64,000 bases of DNA from Gimesia algae (GTDB lineage: Bacteria; Planctomycetota; Planctomycetia; Planctomycetales; Planctomycetaceae), in assembly GCF_007746795.1 (NCBI RefSeq), contig NZ_CP036343.1:978480-1042479 (forward strand). The letters run 5' to 3'. The notes under the pieces were generated by a model. It was not told the origin of the DNA. It made no database searches and was given only the letters and a program-made list of their open reading frames with translations. Each line of letters opens with the position of its first letter. The stretch's first letter is position 1. Made by a program: the position numbers and the translations under genes. This document shows, piece after piece, positions 9,975 to 19,753 of the stretch.

Positions 9975-12173
9975 GTGAAAAACCTGATGTCCAACCTTAA
10001 AGGAATGAATTACAAGGAATTTGCAATCACGCATGGCGAAAAGATCGCTCTGGGTTTCATTGCATTGTTTGTGGTTTTCGTCATCTTTACCTCTCAGTGG
10101 ACAACTGAAAAACGGACTCCTGCTGAATTAGAACAGAAGGTTGCCACAGCAGAGACTCAGGTGAGCAACAGCCAATGGCCTGAAGAAAAACGCAAGGAAT
10201 ATCTGAAGGAAGATGATCTGCGACAAAAAGTGGCACAGTTGATGAATAAACCGCTGGAAGTCACTCCCTATATGTTTACCACCAAGCTCTCCTGGCCCAT
10301 CTATGCGAAAAAAGCAAAAGCCAAAGAAGTCGACTGGCTGACTGTGGAAGATCTGGTTGCCACCTATGACCGCGTAATCATGCATACCCGTCCTGTTAGT
10401 GCGACTCTGGAAGGCAGTGAAGAAACGAACTCAGCAGAAGCTGAGAAAGCAAAACCGGATAAACCAGAGTACGATGCCTTCAAACGCCGTACCACAGGTA
10501 TGGGCGGTGGTATGGGTGGCCCTGGTGGCTCTGCCATGGCTGGCCTGACATTTGGTGGGATACCTGGTGAATCAGAAGCGATGGTGGCTGGTGAACCGGG
10601 TGGGATGGACCCTGGTTTTGCTAATCCGGATGATTTCGCTGCAGGACTTCCCGGCGGTATGGGAATGGAAGGTGGCATGGGCATGTCTGGTCCTACCCGG
10701 GAAGGGCGGGGGTTAAGGTTTGTCGCGGTACGCGGTGTCTTTGACCTGGCAACCCAGCAGGATAAACTCGAACGTTCTTTAGGCGACGCCTTCTCTTTCC
10801 AGAATATGCAGACCGGAAAAATCCTGGAGTTTCTCGACTTTCAGTTACAACGCAAAACAGCCCTCCCCGGAGATGATCCCTGGGCAGGAGAATGGAAAGA
10901 TGTGGACATTGAAACGTCTATTGAGATATTGAAGGAAAGTGCTGACTTTGATCCCGAAGTCGTCAACAGCGGGATTACAGACCGTGTCTTTACGATGCCG
11001 CTTATCAGTCGTATTGCCGGCTTCTGGTCGAAAGTTGCCACACATCCTCGCGTGGAAAACTTTACTTTGAGCCAGGAAGAAATCGAACAGGAACTCGAGT
11101 TCAATCAACGCATTCTGGATCAGTACAAAAAAACTCATTCAAATGAAAAAGTCTTCAAAGAAAAACAGAGAGGGTTCTCCACATTGCAGCTTGATATGCG
11201 TGGAATGCGGAGTGAGTTGATGTACGGCGGAGGAGGAGCCAGCGAAATGGAATCCGTCATGCAGGGGATGGCTAATTCCATGGTACAGGAACGTGCCGGC
11301 GGTTCAGGAGAACCCATGGATGAGAAGAAACTGATCCAGAAGCTGAAAGCAAATGTGACCGCCGCTGGCCGTCTGCTTCTGTTCCGGTACTTCGATTTTG
11401 ACCTGAACCCAGGTGAGACTTATAAATACCGCGTGCGACTGGTTGTCCGTAACCCCAATTTCCAGCGTCCCCTTGATGAAGTGGTTCTGCCGGCAGTTGC
11501 CGAAGGTGAAATTCGCACGACTCCCTGGAGTAATGAAACTGCAGCAGTGACTGCTGAGGAAGATGTGCACTTTTACCTGCAAAGCGTACGTCCTCCCCGT
11601 GGTATCGCAGGGACCATGGCGAACTTTGAAATCTACCAGTGGTACCCTAAAACGGGTACCACGATTCAGTCTGTCTTAAAAACTTATATTGGTGATGAAA
11701 TCGGCGGCGAGCAGGTTGCTGAACTGTATGATGTGGCCAAAGAAAAATATGATGAGAAGGCAACTGTCCAATTTGATACCCAGAATTACCTGGTCGATGC
11801 AATTCCCGCTCCTTCGATTCGACCGGAAGATCATCCTGACCTGAACCTGCCTGCCAGAACACGCGGGCGTCTGCCAATCGAACCGGAAGCAGTCATCGTT
11901 GATAATTTCGGTAACCTGAAAAAATCGCTTCCACCTGCTGTTTCCAGTTCATACGCAGATGTCAAAAAGAAATTTGATCGTGAACGCAACAGTTTAACCT
12001 GGGTCAAGGAAGCGACCGAAGCACGCACCGCTGCCCCTACCGACGGATTTGATATCGGGATGGAAGGCGTGAGTGCATTTGAAGGTATGGAAGCCGAAAT
12101 GATGGGGATGGGCCCCAACACTCGCGGTAAGAAAAACAAACGGAAAAAGAATCCGATCCGCCTGGGACCCTGA
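9975..12173 (+). CDS. large membrane-anchored protein of the pilM cluster
   Basis: A 732-residue protein starting at GTG with GGAGAT 5 nt upstream. There is one membrane helix near residues 25-42 (IALGFIALFVVFVIFTSQW). The rest is predicted periplasmic, with a Gly/Met-rich loop (about 175-235, GMGGGMGGPGG), an alpha-helical middle and a beta-rich part around 470-560 (YRVRLVVRNPNFQRPLDEV). The C-terminus is Met-rich and then strongly basic (RGKKNKRKKNP). It shares the unusual GMGG loops with the two preceding genes, which argues for one complex. No known family was recognised. Confidence 0.6.
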   Translation: MKNLMSNLKGMNYKEFAITHGEKIALGFIALFVVFVIFTSQWTTEKRTPAELEQKVATAETQVSNSQWPEEKRKEYLKEDDLRQKVAQLMNKPLEVTPYMFTTKLSWPIYAKKAKAKEVDWLTVEDLVATYDRVIMHTRPVSATLEGSEETNSAEAEKAKPDKPEYDAFKRRTTGMGGGMGGPGGSAMAGLTFGGIPGESEAMVAGEPGGMDPGFANPDDFAAGLPGGMGMEGGMGMSGPTREGRGLRFVAVRGVFDLATQQDKLERSLGDAFSFQNMQTGKILEFLDFQLQRKTALPGDDPWAGEWKDVDIETSIEILKESADFDPEVVNSGITDRVFTMPLISRIAGFWSKVATHPRVENFTLSQEEIEQELEFNQRILDQYKKTHSNEKVFKEKQRGFSTLQLDMRGMRSELMYGGGGASEMESVMQGMANSMVQERAGGSGEPMDEKKLIQKLKANVTAAGRLLLFRYFDFDLNPGETYKYRVRLVVRNPNFQRPLDEVVLPAVAEGEIRTTPWSNETAAVTAEEDVHFYLQSVRPPRGIAGTMANFEIYQWYPKTGTTIQSVLKTYIGDEIGGEQVAELYDVAKEKYDEKATVQFDTQNYLVDAIPAPSIRPEDHPDLNLPARTRGRLPIEPEAVIVDNFGNLKKSLPPAVSSSYADVKKKFDRERNSLTWVKEATEARTAAPTDGFDIGMEGVSAFEGMEAEMMGMGPNTRGKKNKRKKNPIRLGP

Positions 12174-12198
12174 TAGAAAACAGCAATCGAATTTTCAA

Positions 12199-12237
12199 GA
12201 GGGGTGAGACGTTCCAAAGTCTCACCCCTCTGTTTTT
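12199..12237 (+). terminator. intrinsic terminator of the pilM cluster
   Basis: A perfect 12-bp stem GAGGGGTGAGAC / GTCTCACCCCTC with an 8-nt loop is followed by TGTTTTTG. It lies 26 nt after the stop of the third cluster gene, so the three genes share a 3' end. Confidence 0.9.
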
Positions 12238-12357
12238 GCCCCTCCTTTTTTTGGAAGGGGAGGAATTGTTCGAACCGAACTTTTTCTGTGCCTGACAGAT
12301 CTACTACCCGATCTGACCGGCATTCTGAATGACACGCTACAGCATCATCTCATCAGA

Positions 12358-13791
12358 TCAGCAGGACTCTGCCACCAGAACTTCATCAGTTGTTCCCAGC
12401 AGCAACTCACGTAATTCTGCTGCGATAAAGAATGAACCAGTGACACAAACCAGAGAATCCGAAGTCAGAACTTCTTTCGCGCGCGACCATGCCGCCTCAG
12501 GACTGTCTGTGAAGATGAGCTGAGATGTATTCCCTGTTAATTTCTGAGTCTCACGGGTGAGATCCACTAACTCTTCCACCGGAATACGGCGGGGATTCGA
12601 GAGGTACTGCGTAAGGACGACCGTCTGAAAATGGGAGAGAAGTATTCCCAGCATTTGCCCGACGTCTTTATCTTTTGTTGCAGCGAAGATCAGTATTCTA
12701 TTAGATTGTGGAAAACTGGCAGCAAGTGTTTCAACCAGCGCTTCAATGGAAGCGCCATTATGTGCCGTATCAATAATGACTGGAGGGGTTTTCTGTACCA
12801 GTTCAATCCGGGCCGGCCATTTCAGACACGACATTCCCTGACGCATCTGCCCGTCCTCCAGAGGAATTCCCTGCTGGCGTAAATAGTCAATCACGGTTAC
12901 AGCCAGAGTAGCATTGACCAGCTGATGAGTTCCCAGAAGTGTCACCGGCATCTGATCAATCAGGGACCACGGAGTTCTCACCTGAATATTCTGCTGCTTT
13001 TTGTCTGGCAGCAGGCTGGAGTCATCCGTCTGCTCTAGTTTGACACTCTGATGTGGCTCAACCAATCGATTAAAATCTCGATTTAACAGATACAGAGGAG
13101 CCTGTTTATCCTGGCAGACCTCTTCCAGAACTGCCAGCGCCTCCGGTTGTGTCACACCACTGAAAACAGGGACCCCCTGTTTGATAATTCCTGCTTTTTC
13201 ACGCGTGATCTGCTCAATGGTATTTCCCAGCAGTGCCGTATGGTCATAGCTGATATTGGTAACAACAGATGCCAATGGGGCACAGACATTTGTGGAATCC
13301 AGTCGCCCTCCCAGACCCACTTCCATCACTGCAAAGTCCACGTGCTGCGTTTGAAAATGCATCCAGGCCAGCGCGGTCGTCAATTCAAAAAATGTGGGGC
13401 TCAGATTGCCAGGCTTCAGGTCGAGTTGCTCTACAACCTGAATCAGTTCCGACACCAGTTCGACCAGTTGCTCCCGCTCGATCTGCTGCCCATCGATCAG
13501 AATCCGTTCTTCGTAGCAGGTGATATGCGGTGAAGTGAATAATCCCGTACGAAATCCGGCAGCAGAAAGCATTTCCGCGATCATCACGGAAGTGGAACCT
13601 TTTCCTTTGGTTCCTGCGATATGGATCGTAGGGACCTGGAGTTGCGGATTTCCCAGGGAATCCAATAACTCCTGCATCCTTCCCAATTTGAAATCACTGG
13701 TGGAGTATTTGCTACTCCCCATCCGTTCATAATTGAGACGACCAAATAGAAAGTCCAGACTCTGCTGGTACTTCTCTGCCGAGACTCCCAT
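12358..13791 (-). CDS. folC: bifunctional folylpolyglutamate synthase/dihydrofolate synthase
   Basis: A Mur-ligase-family enzyme that adds glutamate to dihydropteroate or folates. The key features are the N-terminal SLDFLFGRLNYERMG, the P-loop TIHIAGTKGKGSTSVM, the GLFTSPHI segment, GLGGRLDSTN, and ISYDHTALLGNTIEQITREKAGIIK. The mid-domain WPARIE-type segment and VIIDTAHNGASIEAL are also present. About 477 residues, slightly longer than typical. ATG 13791 has AAGGA upstream; an in-frame ATG at 13812 would add seven residues. It is transcribed away from the DinB-fold gene. Confidence 0.92.
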   Translation of the reverse strand: MGVSAEKYQQSLDFLFGRLNYERMGSSKYSTSDFKLGRMQELLDSLGNPQLQVPTIHIAGTKGKGSTSVMIAEMLSAAGFRTGLFTSPHITCYEERILIDGQQIEREQLVELVSELIQVVEQLDLKPGNLSPTFFELTTALAWMHFQTQHVDFAVMEVGLGGRLDSTNVCAPLASVVTNISYDHTALLGNTIEQITREKAGIIKQGVPVFSGVTQPEALAVLEEVCQDKQAPLYLLNRDFNRLVEPHQSVKLEQTDDSSLLPDKKQQNIQVRTPWSLIDQMPVTLLGTHQLVNATLAVTVIDYLRQQGIPLEDGQMRQGMSCLKWPARIELVQKTPPVIIDTAHNGASIEALVETLAASFPQSNRILIFAATKDKDVGQMLGILLSHFQTVVLTQYLSNPRRIPVEELVDLTRETQKLTGNTSQLIFTDSPEAAWSRAKEVLTSDSLVCVTGSFFIAAELRELLLGTTDEVLVAESC

Positions 13792-13999
13792 GCCAGGCAG
13801 TTTCCTTATCATATAACTGAAAAAACATACATCCTGTTAACTGTCTTGATCAGCATGACAGTCAAAACGGCCGAGTATAGCGGTGATCTTTCGGATATTA
13901 TAGTCACGCACTTTTCGGAAGTAGACTGTGAGGTATATGATCTAAGAAAGAATTTTACAACTACCAGCCACATTCGAGCTCCAAAGGTACACAGAAAAC

Positions 14000-14488
14000 A
14001 TGAGCATTCAGATTGCCACCATCAGGGAACTGCTGAATTTCAACCGGATTATGACACTCAAAACTGTTGATGAGATCAGCACACTGTCCGATCCTCAATC
14101 TGTCCTGTCATTTCGGCCAGGCCCCGGCAGAGCCCATATCGCCTGGCAGATCATGCATATTGCAGTGACGGAAGAGCTATTTGCCACAGATCGCCTGCGA
14201 AAAACAGATTCCAACCTGTCAGACTTGTTTCCCCTGTACCAGAAGGGAAGTACTGCGGGAGATGAGATCCCCTCGCTGGATGTCATACAAAACACATTGA
14301 GTCAGTCACGAGCGAACCTTCTGGAGACGATTCAGCTGATCCCGGAAGCAGATCTGGAACTGGTACCGGAAGCTCTGCAGGAACGAGGCTGGACGAATGA
14401 GATGGCTTTAAAAGTTCTTTGCTGGCATGAAACTCATCATCAGGGACAGGCGCATCTGACACTGAATTCCTGGAAAGCAGCACAATAG
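14000..14488 (+). CDS. DinB-family four-helix-bundle protein
   Basis: A 162-residue protein with the DinB/YfiT metal-binding pattern: one His in IAWQIMHIAVTEELF and two in the C-terminal LCWHETHHQGQAHL. The family uses three His to hold a divalent metal, and many members are thiol transferases or of unknown role. Helical throughout, no signal peptide. It stands alone, divergent from folC. Confidence 0.8.
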   Translation: MSIQIATIRELLNFNRIMTLKTVDEISTLSDPQSVLSFRPGPGRAHIAWQIMHIAVTEELFATDRLRKTDSNLSDLFPLYQKGSTAGDEIPSLDVIQNTLSQSRANLLETIQLIPEADLELVPEALQERGWTNEMALKVLCWHETHHQGQAHLTLNSWKAAQ

Positions 14489-14651
14489 CCAATTATTGGT
14501 AAAACTGCCTGGAAACGGGGGAACATCGAATTTCTATTGACATTTTTTCAGGATCTACTCAAATTACGCCTGTTAATCAATTTGAGTCAACCGCTCCAGA
14601 CGTTCTAGCTGATGTTGAGACTGTTTCAAATCAGATGGAGGATCTGTCCCC

Positions 14652-14978
14652 ATGAGTTCGATCAACCCCGGTGCCCTCAACATTAATAGCTCCTTCGCCG
14701 GTGCGCAACGGAGTGACGCCAGTGTCGACAAGCAAAAAGCCGAGGCGGCGGCGCAGAATATGTCCATCGATAAAAAAACGATGACTGATCAGCAGCTACA
14801 TGATGTGGGAGATCCCGATGCATCAGGCGATCGTGATGCTGATGGCCGGATGCCGTTAGGACAGGAAGAAGAAACCGGGCAGGAGGCTCACAGCGAAACG
14901 GAAGAGCAGGAAGATCACACCACACATCACCCCGATGCAGAAGGCAATCTGGGGACGCACCTCGACCTGGATGCCTGA
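14652..14978 (+). CDS. small acidic, disordered hypothetical protein
   Basis: A 108-residue protein, very hydrophilic, with many Asp, Glu, His and Gly and no predicted membrane segment. The C-terminal half (ETEEQEDHTTHHPDAEG) looks disordered. GGAGG lies about 10 nt upstream of the ATG. It converges with tadZ (19 bp between stops). No family recognised; codon pattern and ribosome-binding site support a real gene. Confidence 0.55.
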   Translation: MSSINPGALNINSSFAGAQRSDASVDKQKAEAAAQNMSIDKKTMTDQQLHDVGDPDASGDRDADGRMPLGQEEETGQEAHSETEEQEDHTTHHPDAEGNLGTHLDLDA

Positions 14979-14996
14979 AGTACCGATCTGCAGCCG

Positions 14997-16208
14997 TTAT
15001 TTGGAATGATTCAAAAAACCAAACAGGCTCTTCTTTTTCCGGGAAACGGAATCATCCTGGGATGCGACTGCTTCCCCACTCACGCTCCCAGCCAGACCCA
15101 TAATAGTTCTGGTGAGTTTTGCTTTGGGTGCCTGCATTACCAATGGAATACCGTTATTGCGGGACTCGACCATCGTCGCATAATCATTGGGAATCTGACA
15201 GAAAATTTCGCGCCCAATCGTTTCCAGCGCCTTATTCACACTGATCTGAGTATCTTCCAGTCCCAGACGATTCATCACCACTTTGATTTTCTCTGCGATA
15301 TGTTCGTTGGTATCAAAATACTGGGAAAGCCGAACCACATTTCGCAGGCAGGGTAAATCCAGTTGCGCAGTCAACAGAACGGTGTCCGATAATTCCATCG
15401 CTGCCAGGTCGAGACTGTTATAAGACTTACTGACATCAATCACGAGATGCGTGAACGTTGCTCTCAGCAGGGCAATAATACGGCGGAGTACTTCCGTCGT
15501 GATCTGCATCGACATGTCCATCTGCACGGGACGGGGCAACAGAAACGCCCCACAGGCATGTTTGGTTAACGAACGTTTCAGCAGTGAGTAATCCAGTCTC
15601 GCAATATTTTCGGCGACATCCTGAATTGTGTAATCCGGAATGATATCCAGCCAGACATCGGTATCGCCCAGGGCCAGATCCAAATCGATCACCGCTACAC
15701 TGTTGCGTTCATGGCTTGCCAGGCAGCAGGCCAGGTTGATCGCCAGAGAAGTACAACCAACACCACCACTCACGCCAGCAACAGTAATGACCTGACTGGA
15801 ACGGGGGGCATTATGTTCCCCTTCTGATTTACCTGAGGTAATCTGAATGCGATTTAATGCAGACAGAAAATCTTCCAGAACCAGGGGGAATCCCAGGAAT
15901 TCTTTGGCGCCATTTCGCATGGCCTTTAAAATCAGACTGCCTTCCTGGGAACTGCTGACGACGATCACATTGCAGCTCGGTAAATCGCGTGTGACCTGGG
16001 CAATCAGACTTAAAGCCATTTCAGGATTGGCATCCAGCGAAATCAGCGCGATGTCAGGTTGCGTCTGAGAAACGACCTCTGTGAAAAATTCATAGCGACT
16101 GCACTCTGCTTCGAGCCAGACCATATCCACGCCAATCAGCATGTTTTTCAGCTCATTGCGAGTTGCTTCATTGGGATCGATAATCGAAAGCCGGACAACT
16201 CCACTCAT
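14997..16208 (-). CDS. tadZ: TadZ/CpaE-type pilus-localising ATPase
   Basis: A 403-residue protein. The N-terminal 125 residues form a receiver-like domain (RLSIIDPNEATRNELKNML, DIALISLDANPEMAL). Residues 135 onward are a ParA/MinD-type ATPase with VAGVSGGVGCTSLAINLA and VAVIDLDLALGDTDVWLD. The first Lys of the deviant Walker A (KGGxG) is Ser here, a variation known in the TadZ group. It anchors the Tad pilus at a cell site. It is the last Tad gene here, separated from the secretin by 265 bp that include repeat copy C. tadA, which usually follows, is absent. Confidence 0.85.
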   Translation of the reverse strand: MSGVVRLSIIDPNEATRNELKNMLIGVDMVWLEAECSRYEFFTEVVSQTQPDIALISLDANPEMALSLIAQVTRDLPSCNVIVVSSSQEGSLILKAMRNGAKEFLGFPLVLEDFLSALNRIQITSGKSEGEHNAPRSSQVITVAGVSGGVGCTSLAINLACCLASHERNSVAVIDLDLALGDTDVWLDIIPDYTIQDVAENIARLDYSLLKRSLTKHACGAFLLPRPVQMDMSMQITTEVLRRIIALLRATFTHLVIDVSKSYNSLDLAAMELSDTVLLTAQLDLPCLRNVVRLSQYFDTNEHIAEKIKVVMNRLGLEDTQISVNKALETIGREIFCQIPNDYATMVESRNNGIPLVMQAPKAKLTRTIMGLAGSVSGEAVASQDDSVSRKKKSLFGFLNHSK

Positions 16209-16380
16209 TCGTTGATCACTTCTGCTTGGGGTTAACTGTTTCTACTGTATTTAAATATTATCGAACTTGAAGACGCACTCTTTGAATCTTTTCAAAGAGG
16301 TTCCTGTTGATTTTCACCACTCTTCCGTACACTCCCGTTCAAATCCTGCCCGTAAAACACTCATTTGAAGCGGCTTGCAT

Positions 16381-16476
16381 TCTAGAGCGCATCACAGTGA
16401 AACATAGCGTCTTGCAGTCTCATATACTTGGTCCAAATGGCCTTGGAGACGCTACAGTAAAACGGGACACAGTCTA
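16381..16476 (+). repeat. interspersed inverted-repeat element, copy C
   Basis: A full-length copy from TCTAGAGCGCATCACA to AACGGGACACAGTCTA. The right end overlaps the last codon of the secretin gene: the reverse complement of its final CTA is that gene's TAG stop. The left arm (ATAGCGTCT) and right arm (AGACGCTA) are intact. Confidence 0.85.
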
Positions 16477-18237
16477 ATTTCCCGGTCCAATCAATCCCGG
16501 TTGATTGCTCGTCGGAGAACTCAAAGTGGGTGCCTTCGCTTTTACTCTCGGTTCAGGTGTTTTTGATTTTGCTTTCCAATCATTCTGTTTCGGATTAGAG
16601 AGATCGGGCACCTTGGCGGCTGTAGCCGGGCGGGGTGACGCCTTCTGTATTTTTTCATGCTCCTGTAATGCTTTCATATTTTCCGGAGAGAGCGATGGTT
16701 TCCGGATCACTTCTGAGCGAATGGTAGGAGCCGCCGGAACAGGAGGCACTTGAGATGCCGATGCTGGCGGTAGTACATTATCGGGAGCCATCATTGATTC
16801 AGGACTGATGGGGCCGGGAATGGAATACTGACAGTCAGGGCAGTTATCCCCATAGCTGGGCACTTCCAGCACACCATCCAGATACAACTCGCGATCTGTC
16901 GGAGTTGCCGTAAACAGGCCGGGGCCTCCAGGTGGAACCTGGCCAGACTTCAATGGGGAAACCAGTTCCGGAGTCACCATAATGACCAGTTCCGTTTCTC
17001 CTTCGGTATATCTGACCCGACGGAATGCAGCTCCGACAATAGGCAGTTCTCCCAGGAAAGGGGTCTTGGATGTCTCCGCTGTTTTACGACTGGAAATCAA
17101 ACCGGCGATGACCATGGTTTCGCCAAAGTTCATTTCAACAGCAGTATTGGCGCGACGGACGGTCAAGCCGGGAACAGTGGTTCCAGCGACCTGGACCGCA
17201 TTGGAAAAGTCGCGTTCACTGACTTCAGGTTGTACTTCCAACCGCAGCCGTCCATTTCCCAGGACTATGGGAACAGCTTCCATTCTGACACCAAACTCAC
17301 GCCATTCAATAGTGACCGTACCCAGACTTTGAGGGACCAGGATCGGGAATTCACCACCAGACAGCAGGTTAGCCGGGCGACCGCTGGTTGTAACCAGTTC
17401 CGGTTCCGCCAGAATTTTCAGCAGGGCTTCTTTCTTTAACGCTTCAATAAATGCCTGGAAGATACTGGAACCGTCAACCAGTCCGAATCCAAGTGACGTA
17501 CCGCTGATCAGGTTCTGCGATGCCGTGAGCGCTGGTGGTCCACCAAAGGGAACATTGATACCAGTGATGGGAACCAGGGTCCCGGGCGTACTGTAAGCAT
17601 ATCCTGATTGATTCAGGAACAGCCAGTTGACGCCCAGCTGCCGAATTTTTGATCGTTGAACTTCCATAATTTTGACTTTGAGCAGTACCTGCTGCACACC
17701 CGCCAGCTTCATCTGATTTAACACGCCGTTGGGAAAAAACTGTTCAGCGATTTCCACCATTTCTGTGATCGCTTCCGGTTCTGTCACCCAGCCTCGCAAG
17801 ACAACTGAATCCTGAACTTTAATAGCGGTCACCGAAGAATTGGGAAACAGTTCCCGCAGATAAGCCTGCAGGTGGCGTGCATCCCCGCTTACGAAAGTCT
17901 CCATCGTGTAGACTTTGCCATTTTCATCCGTAATCACCAGTGTCGTCACTCCGGGAACGAGCGCCTGAATGCGGAGTTCGTTGGGTGTGAGAGCAGAGAC
18001 ACTCAAAACGGTCGGATCAAATCCATCCACGCGTTTGATCTTACCAGGAAATTTGAGAATCTTGGAGAACTTCTCTGTCACTTCCAGCTTCATTTTTTCA
18101 GATGAAACCTGAACGACAGGTTCGCTCGCACCGGGAGGCGCGGGTTGTTCTTCCTGAGCGTATGCAACCAGGCTGCATACCAATGTGACTAAAACAGGCA
18201 GACATTTCACTTTAATGTGTTTTTTTAAGGCCAGCAT
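16474..18237 (-). CDS. rcpA: Tad pilus outer-membrane secretin RcpA/CpaC
   Basis: A 587-residue protein with a signal peptide (LVTLVCSLVAYAQ). The N-terminal part carries the pilus-assembly BON-like region (VSGDARHLQAYLRELFPNSSVTAIKV, VVLRGWVTEPEAITEMVEI). The secretin domain spans roughly 240-430: NLLSGGEFPILVPQ, VRMEAVPIVLGNGRLRLEV, then MVIAGLISSRKTAETSKTPFLGELPIVGAAFR and ELVIMVTPELVSPL. A Pro/Lys-rich C-terminal tail follows. It forms the pilus channel in the outer membrane. AAGGGGC precedes the ATG. The stop TAG is the end of repeat copy C, so the tail's end may have been set by insertion of the element. Confidence 0.9.
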   Translation of the reverse strand: MLALKKHIKVKCLPVLVTLVCSLVAYAQEEQPAPPGASEPVVQVSSEKMKLEVTEKFSKILKFPGKIKRVDGFDPTVLSVSALTPNELRIQALVPGVTTLVITDENGKVYTMETFVSGDARHLQAYLRELFPNSSVTAIKVQDSVVLRGWVTEPEAITEMVEIAEQFFPNGVLNQMKLAGVQQVLLKVKIMEVQRSKIRQLGVNWLFLNQSGYAYSTPGTLVPITGINVPFGGPPALTASQNLISGTSLGFGLVDGSSIFQAFIEALKKEALLKILAEPELVTTSGRPANLLSGGEFPILVPQSLGTVTIEWREFGVRMEAVPIVLGNGRLRLEVQPEVSERDFSNAVQVAGTTVPGLTVRRANTAVEMNFGETMVIAGLISSRKTAETSKTPFLGELPIVGAAFRRVRYTEGETELVIMVTPELVSPLKSGQVPPGGPGLFTATPTDRELYLDGVLEVPSYGDNCPDCQYSIPGPISPESMMAPDNVLPPASASQVPPVPAAPTIRSEVIRKPSLSPENMKALQEHEKIQKASPRPATAAKVPDLSNPKQNDWKAKSKTPEPRVKAKAPTLSSPTSNQPGLIGPGN

Positions 18238-18391
18238 CCGTGCCCCTTACATTTTTTTACTACTGAGTGATTCCAGAATCTGATCTGAAATCACTCTCTA
18301 AACAGGTATCATTCAATAATTTGTCGAGAGAAATCTCTCTGCCCGCAATCAATCCCCCGTACTTTGTCAGAGAGCAGGGGAGTCTCTTATC

Positions 18392-19450
18392 TCAGTTAAT
18401 TTTCTGCTTCTGTTTGGTCGTAAACACTTCCCACAGATCTTTTAAAGCAGCTTTCTGATCTTCGATTTCCTCTTCCAGAATCTCGACTTCCTGTACGATT
18501 TTTTCTTCTCCGGAATAAATCTCAATCTGCCACATTTTCTTAGGCTCTTCCAGTGGCTCAACGTCTGCTTCAGCCGAAGTCATCTGCTGCGGTTCCTGTT
18601 CTTCGTCCAGAAACTGCTTAGCCGATCCAGGCTCTGTTTCTTTTTGAGCCACTTCCTTGTCGTTTTTGTCTTTTACATCTCCGCGTGTACTGACTTCTCC
18701 ATCCTTCAGATACTCACTGCCTTCAATCGAAAAGACCTCAGCCAGTTCGTCATCATCAAACTGCACATCTTCTGAATCTGTCGAATCAGATTGTGCCCTT
18801 AATGCGAGGTGGACTTCTCCTTTTTTCTCTGCCAGCTTCAACATCGCTCCTTCACGGGGCGAAAGTAACAGCGAAATATTTTTTGATTTCACCTGGTTGC
18901 TTTCTGTACCACCAACGTCTGTCAGGTGGTCCGTCGCAAAAATCTTTACCCGTTCCAAAATTACTTTTGTAATCGTTGACATCCCTCCCTCAGGCTTGCG
19001 GGCTGTGAAAGTCACATATACGTCCACAAAGTCACCAGGAAGAATTAAACCGCTATGTGTCTTCGTCATATCCACTGATGTCGTGAAGACCCGTTTACCA
19101 TCTGGAATTTCGACTGATGCTCCGCGAACTCCCTGTTCGCTGAGCTTCGCTTTCATCACGATTTCCCCCGGCACGGCCCGGGTCTTGATGGAGCGGTCTT
19201 TGTATTGTTCCAGCTTGGTGACGGAGCCTTCCGGCACCTGATCAATCGGCCATGATTTGAATTTGACGTTGGACTCATTCAAAGGAGTACCAGGCGGGAT
19301 TTCGGCAATCGTCACCAGGACATTTGCCGTTTTCACCTCTGCCTGATTATCATCCTTATTAAGGATCTGCCTCACGCCCAACATCGCAACCAGTCCACAA
19401 CCGACGGCGATCACCAACATCATTAACGACTTGACTTTCATTTCTGTCAC
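18392..19450 (-). CDS. cpaB: Flp pilus assembly protein CpaB/RcpC
   Basis: A 352-residue protein with an N-terminal membrane helix (LMMLVIAVGCGLVAMLGVRQIL). A SAF-like domain follows (VLVTIAEIPPGTPLNESNVKFKSWP, RAVPGEIVMKAKL), then the RcpC domain (HSGLILPGDFVDVYVTFTAR, ISLLLSPREGAMLKLAEKKGEVHLALR). The tail is a long acidic coiled coil. The frame opens at GTG 19450; ATG 19441 is an equally likely start. Lies between the prepilin peptidase and the secretin, the usual Tad order. Confidence 0.88.
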   Translation of the reverse strand: MTEMKVKSLMMLVIAVGCGLVAMLGVRQILNKDDNQAEVKTANVLVTIAEIPPGTPLNESNVKFKSWPIDQVPEGSVTKLEQYKDRSIKTRAVPGEIVMKAKLSEQGVRGASVEIPDGKRVFTTSVDMTKTHSGLILPGDFVDVYVTFTARKPEGGMSTITKVILERVKIFATDHLTDVGGTESNQVKSKNISLLLSPREGAMLKLAEKKGEVHLALRAQSDSTDSEDVQFDDDELAEVFSIEGSEYLKDGEVSTRGDVKDKNDKEVAQKETEPGSAKQFLDEEQEPQQMTSAEADVEPLEEPKKMWQIEIYSGEEKIVQEVEILEEEIEDQKAALKDLWEVFTTKQKQKIN

Positions 19451-19753
19451 CCATCAAAGAGAAACATATCAACGAAGCTCTGGTGAAAACCAACTTGTCC
19501 CCCAAGGGATTAAAGGCCAGTTTTCCGAAATGGCGAACCTGATATGCATCTGCTTTCACAGGAGAACAGAACAGAAAATTCTGTCATCATGGAGAACATC
19601 GGCACTTCGAGAGCTTTCGCTTCAATTTATAACGATTTTATCGTTTGGAATATTTATTCTGGTTGTAACACTTGGCTTCTCGTGGCCATCCCGAAAGCCA
19701 CATTCAACCCACACCCCCTGTTTTCACAGAGGGGGAGGATTTCATGTTCCGGT

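Noticed and set aside
14683-14925. 80-residue minus-strand frame
   Set aside because: Antisense of the small acidic protein at 14652-14978, which has the ribosome-binding site and plausible composition.
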